DNA from: Halanaerobiales bacterium
GTDB lineage: Bacteria; Bacillota_F; Halanaerobiia; Halanaerobiales; DTU029
Direction of reading: 5' to 3'
Assembly (NCBI GenBank): GCA_016278415.1
Contig: JADQBV010000265.1
Location: 1-7,485, forward strand
Length of the DNA: 7,485 nucleotides
Below are positions 5,740-7,485 of this stretch, piece after piece. Both the position numbers and the translations under genes were made by a program. Every line of letters starts with the position of its first letter. Position 1 is the stretch's first letter. A model generated the notes under the pieces. That model was not told the DNA's origin and searched no databases. It saw nothing but the letters and a program-made list of their open reading frames with translations.

Positions 5740-7347
5740 TTACTGTAATCTTACAATAATATTATTATCCCCTGGGACAGATATATTTATATCACCATCA
5801 TATTCCTCTGTACTAGCGTATATATTCCAGTTACCTTCTGTTAGAGCTAAAGAGAATTTTCTGTTTGTTTTATCTGTGGATGTTGTTATCTGTTCCTTAG
5901 TATCATGATGAGTTGCAATGATTCTTATAATACCCTGATTATTCCCTGAGCCATCGTCATTACTATAATCATCCTGTCCATTTATTTGTAAGGCCCTATT
6001 TATATCAATTAAACCTGCCCCATATTGATCATCTGTTCCGCTTATTCCTAGGTCATCAGCAGTATCTTTAATCAGTTTATCTACTTGTTTAGGGGTATTT
6101 ATGCCTTGACTATATAGTAGTGCAATCAGCCCAGCTATATGTGGTGTTGCCATGGAAGTACCCTGAGACCAGGTATATTGATAAGTAGGTGTACCGTTAG
6201 CCATGAAGCCAGCAGTACTTAAGATAGTATTATAATTATGACTTGTTACAGAGTTATCTCCACCTGGTGCCATTATGTCCAGATTTGGGCCAAAATTAGA
6301 GTAGTATGCCCTTTCTTTATTAGGACCAATAGCCCCAACACTTATTACCTCTGGATATTGGGCAGGATAGAGAATAGGACTACTGCCATTATTCCCTGCT
6401 GCTGCAACTACAGTTACATTATGATCTAGTGCATAATTTATAGCGTCTTTGAGGGATGCTGAATCTACCGAACCGGCTAAACTAAGGTTAATTATGTCAG
6501 CACCATTATCAACAGCCCAATGAATTCCGGCTATTAAGGCACTATATCCACCACTACCCCCAGGGCCTATAACCCTTACAGGCATTATCTGTATATCCCA
6601 GTTGATACCTGCAATCCCTTCATTATTATTAGTCATAGCACCTATGATACCTGCAACATGTGTTCCATGGCTAAAATTAGGGTCTGTATCAGTAGGATCA
6701 TTATCATTATCAATAAAGTCGTATCCTGCTATAATATTTCCCTGGAGATCTGGATGATCTATTAAAATACCTGTATCTATTACAGCTACAGTTACATCCC
6801 GACTACCCTTGACACTATCCCAGGTTGTTTCTAGTCCGAGTATCTTTAAGTTCCATTGTTGCTGTGAAAAAGCAGGGTCGTTTGGAATTGCTTGGATATG
6901 TACCAGGTATTCAGGTTCTATATATGCGATTAAAGGATTATTCTGTAATGAATTTATTAAATTATTATTCTTTTTATTCAATTTAATCTTGTACATGTCT
7001 TTGGCAATTGAACTAATAACATTTGCTTGTCCCTTAAAGATATTTTCCTCTATATAGCTAATATCCATATCTTCATGGAATTTAATTATATATTCCTCAG
7101 GACTAAAATTCGCTGTTTGAAGAGGTGTTGTATTTATTTTCTTTGTATTATTCGTAGTGGCAAGTCTTTCCCTTGGGGCACTCATAGATGGACTATCTAG
7201 GGAATTAGTTTCTATTAATCCAGGTAGTTCCACTGTACCATTAACAATTATTTGATTTGAGCTTTGAGCATTACTACAACCTGTTGCAAGTAAAGTAATA
7301 AGAAGTAATAAAAATGATATAATGACTTTTTTATCCTTATAAAACAT
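5740..7347 (-). CDS. Subtilisin-like serine protease (S8), lipoprotein
   Basis: 535 residues. Exported serine endopeptidase of the subtilase family. A lipoprotein signal (MFYKDKK, hydrophobic 8-20, A21-T-G-C24) predicts lipidation at Cys24. A Thr/Asn/Ser-rich linker runs to about 80. A propeptide/inhibitor I9-like domain (about 84-150) starts EEYIIKF and ends AYIEPEYLV, followed by the usual PNDPAFSQQQWNLKIL junction. The catalytic domain (about 157-455) has Asp191 (VAVIDTGI), His227 (HGTHVAGI), oxyanion Asn319 (AAAGNNG) and Ser398 (GTSMATPHIAG), so the triad is complete. An Asp/Asn-rich linker (455-470) leads to a 65-residue beta-strand-rich C-terminal domain of unclear family. Ribosome site AGCAGGT (7354-7360) lies 6 bases upstream. 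It is convergent with the Uma2 gene. Substrate unknown; a nutrient or envelope protein-turnover role is inferred. Confidence 0.95.
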   Translation of the reverse strand: MFYKDKKVIISFLLLLITLLATGCSNAQSSNQIIVNGTVELPGLIETNSLDSPSMSAPRERLATTNNTKKINTTPLQTANFSPEEYIIKFHEDMDISYIEENIFKGQANVISSIAKDMYKIKLNKKNNNLINSLQNNPLIAYIEPEYLVHIQAIPNDPAFSQQQWNLKILGLETTWDSVKGSRDVTVAVIDTGILIDHPDLQGNIIAGYDFIDNDNDPTDTDPNFSHGTHVAGIIGAMTNNNEGIAGINWDIQIMPVRVIGPGGSGGYSALIAGIHWAVDNGADIINLSLAGSVDSASLKDAINYALDHNVTVVAAAGNNGSSPILYPAQYPEVISVGAIGPNKERAYYSNFGPNLDIMAPGGDNSVTSHNYNTILSTAGFMANGTPTYQYTWSQGTSMATPHIAGLIALLYSQGINTPKQVDKLIKDTADDLGISGTDDQYGAGLIDINRALQINGQDDYSNDDGSGNNQGIIRIIATHHDTKEQITTSTDKTNRKFSLALTEGNWNIYASTEEYDGDINISVPGDNNIIVRLQ

Positions 7348-7389
7348 ATTAAAACCTGCTTTCTTTGAATGATGGTAGTGCAGACTTAA

Positions 7390-7420
7390 TCTATAACCTA
7401 GGCATTATTCCTAGACATTT
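7390..7420 (-). promoter_or_regulatory. Weak candidate promoter of the S8 protease
   Basis: On the - strand TATAGA (7390-7395) lies 42 bases before the ATG, and the only -35-like hexamer 17 bases further up is ATGTCT, a poor match. No better pair is visible in the 138-base upstream region, so promoter placement is tentative. Confidence 0.22.
7398..7414. repeat. Short inverted repeat upstream of the protease gene
   Basis: CTAGG (7398-7402) and CCTAG (7410-7414) are inverted around seven bases. The repeat falls in the spacer of the weak candidate promoter, where an operator could lie. At 5 bp per arm it may be chance. Confidence 0.3.
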
Positions 7421-7485
7421 TGCTATTTGGCTGAAGGAATTTAAAAAGTCTCCAGTAACGGACTGATTGCAAGAAGCTGGTTAAC

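Noticed and set aside
6238..7057. Plus-strand open frames opposite the protease gene (6238-6429 and 6809-7057)
   Set aside because: They lie opposite the conserved subtilase catalytic and propeptide domains and have no recognisable content.
7368..7466. Open + strand stretch of 32 codons (ends RHFAIWLKEFKKSPVTD) that faintly recalls a helix-turn-helix or transposase tail
   Set aside because: There is no start codon or ribosome site, the similarity is too weak to name a family, and it overlaps the protease upstream region.

Overview
The window comes from an AT-rich, low-GC genome that carries Gram-negative envelope genes (BamA, Skp/OmpH, LpxD) behind strong Firmicute-style Shine-Dalgarno sites. 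That combination points to a diderm Firmicute. Halanaerobiales (Halanaerobium/Halothermothrix-like) is my best guess, but this is inference from gene content and style, not from a marker gene.

Left two thirds (3-4972, + strand): one tightly packed outer-membrane biogenesis operon. It starts with the 3' part of bamA (last POTRA domain plus the whole barrel). Next come a Skp/OmpH-like periplasmic chaperone, a 322-residue membrane-anchored coiled-coil protein that I cannot assign to a family, a second Skp/OmpH-like protein made as a lipoprotein, lpxD (lipid A acyltransferase), and a small predicted outer-membrane beta-barrel. From the coiled-coil gene onward the genes abut or overlap: spacing 0, then overlaps of 8 and 4 bp. 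A strong intrinsic terminator at 4941-4972 closes the unit. BamA inserts barrels into the outer membrane, Skp-type proteins hold unfolded barrels in the periplasm, LpxD makes the lipid A precursor for the outer leaflet, and the last gene is probably a barrel client or partner.

Right third (4973-7485): accessory genes. A monocistronic Uma2-family (PD-(D/E)XK-like, DUF820) gene has its own candidate promoter and terminator. Converging on it from the - strand is a lipoprotein subtilisin-like (S8) protease with an N-terminal inhibitor-like propeptide, a complete catalytic triad and a small C-terminal beta domain. The last 138 bases are the protease's upstream region, with a weak promoter candidate and a short inverted repeat.

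The most unusual part is the trio at 1212-3223. A long coiled-coil protein with 11-residue (hendecad) periodicity and an apparently uncleaved N-terminal anchor sits between two different Skp homologues, one soluble or signal-anchored and one lipidated. I saw no RNA genes, CRISPR arrays, insertion sequences or origins.
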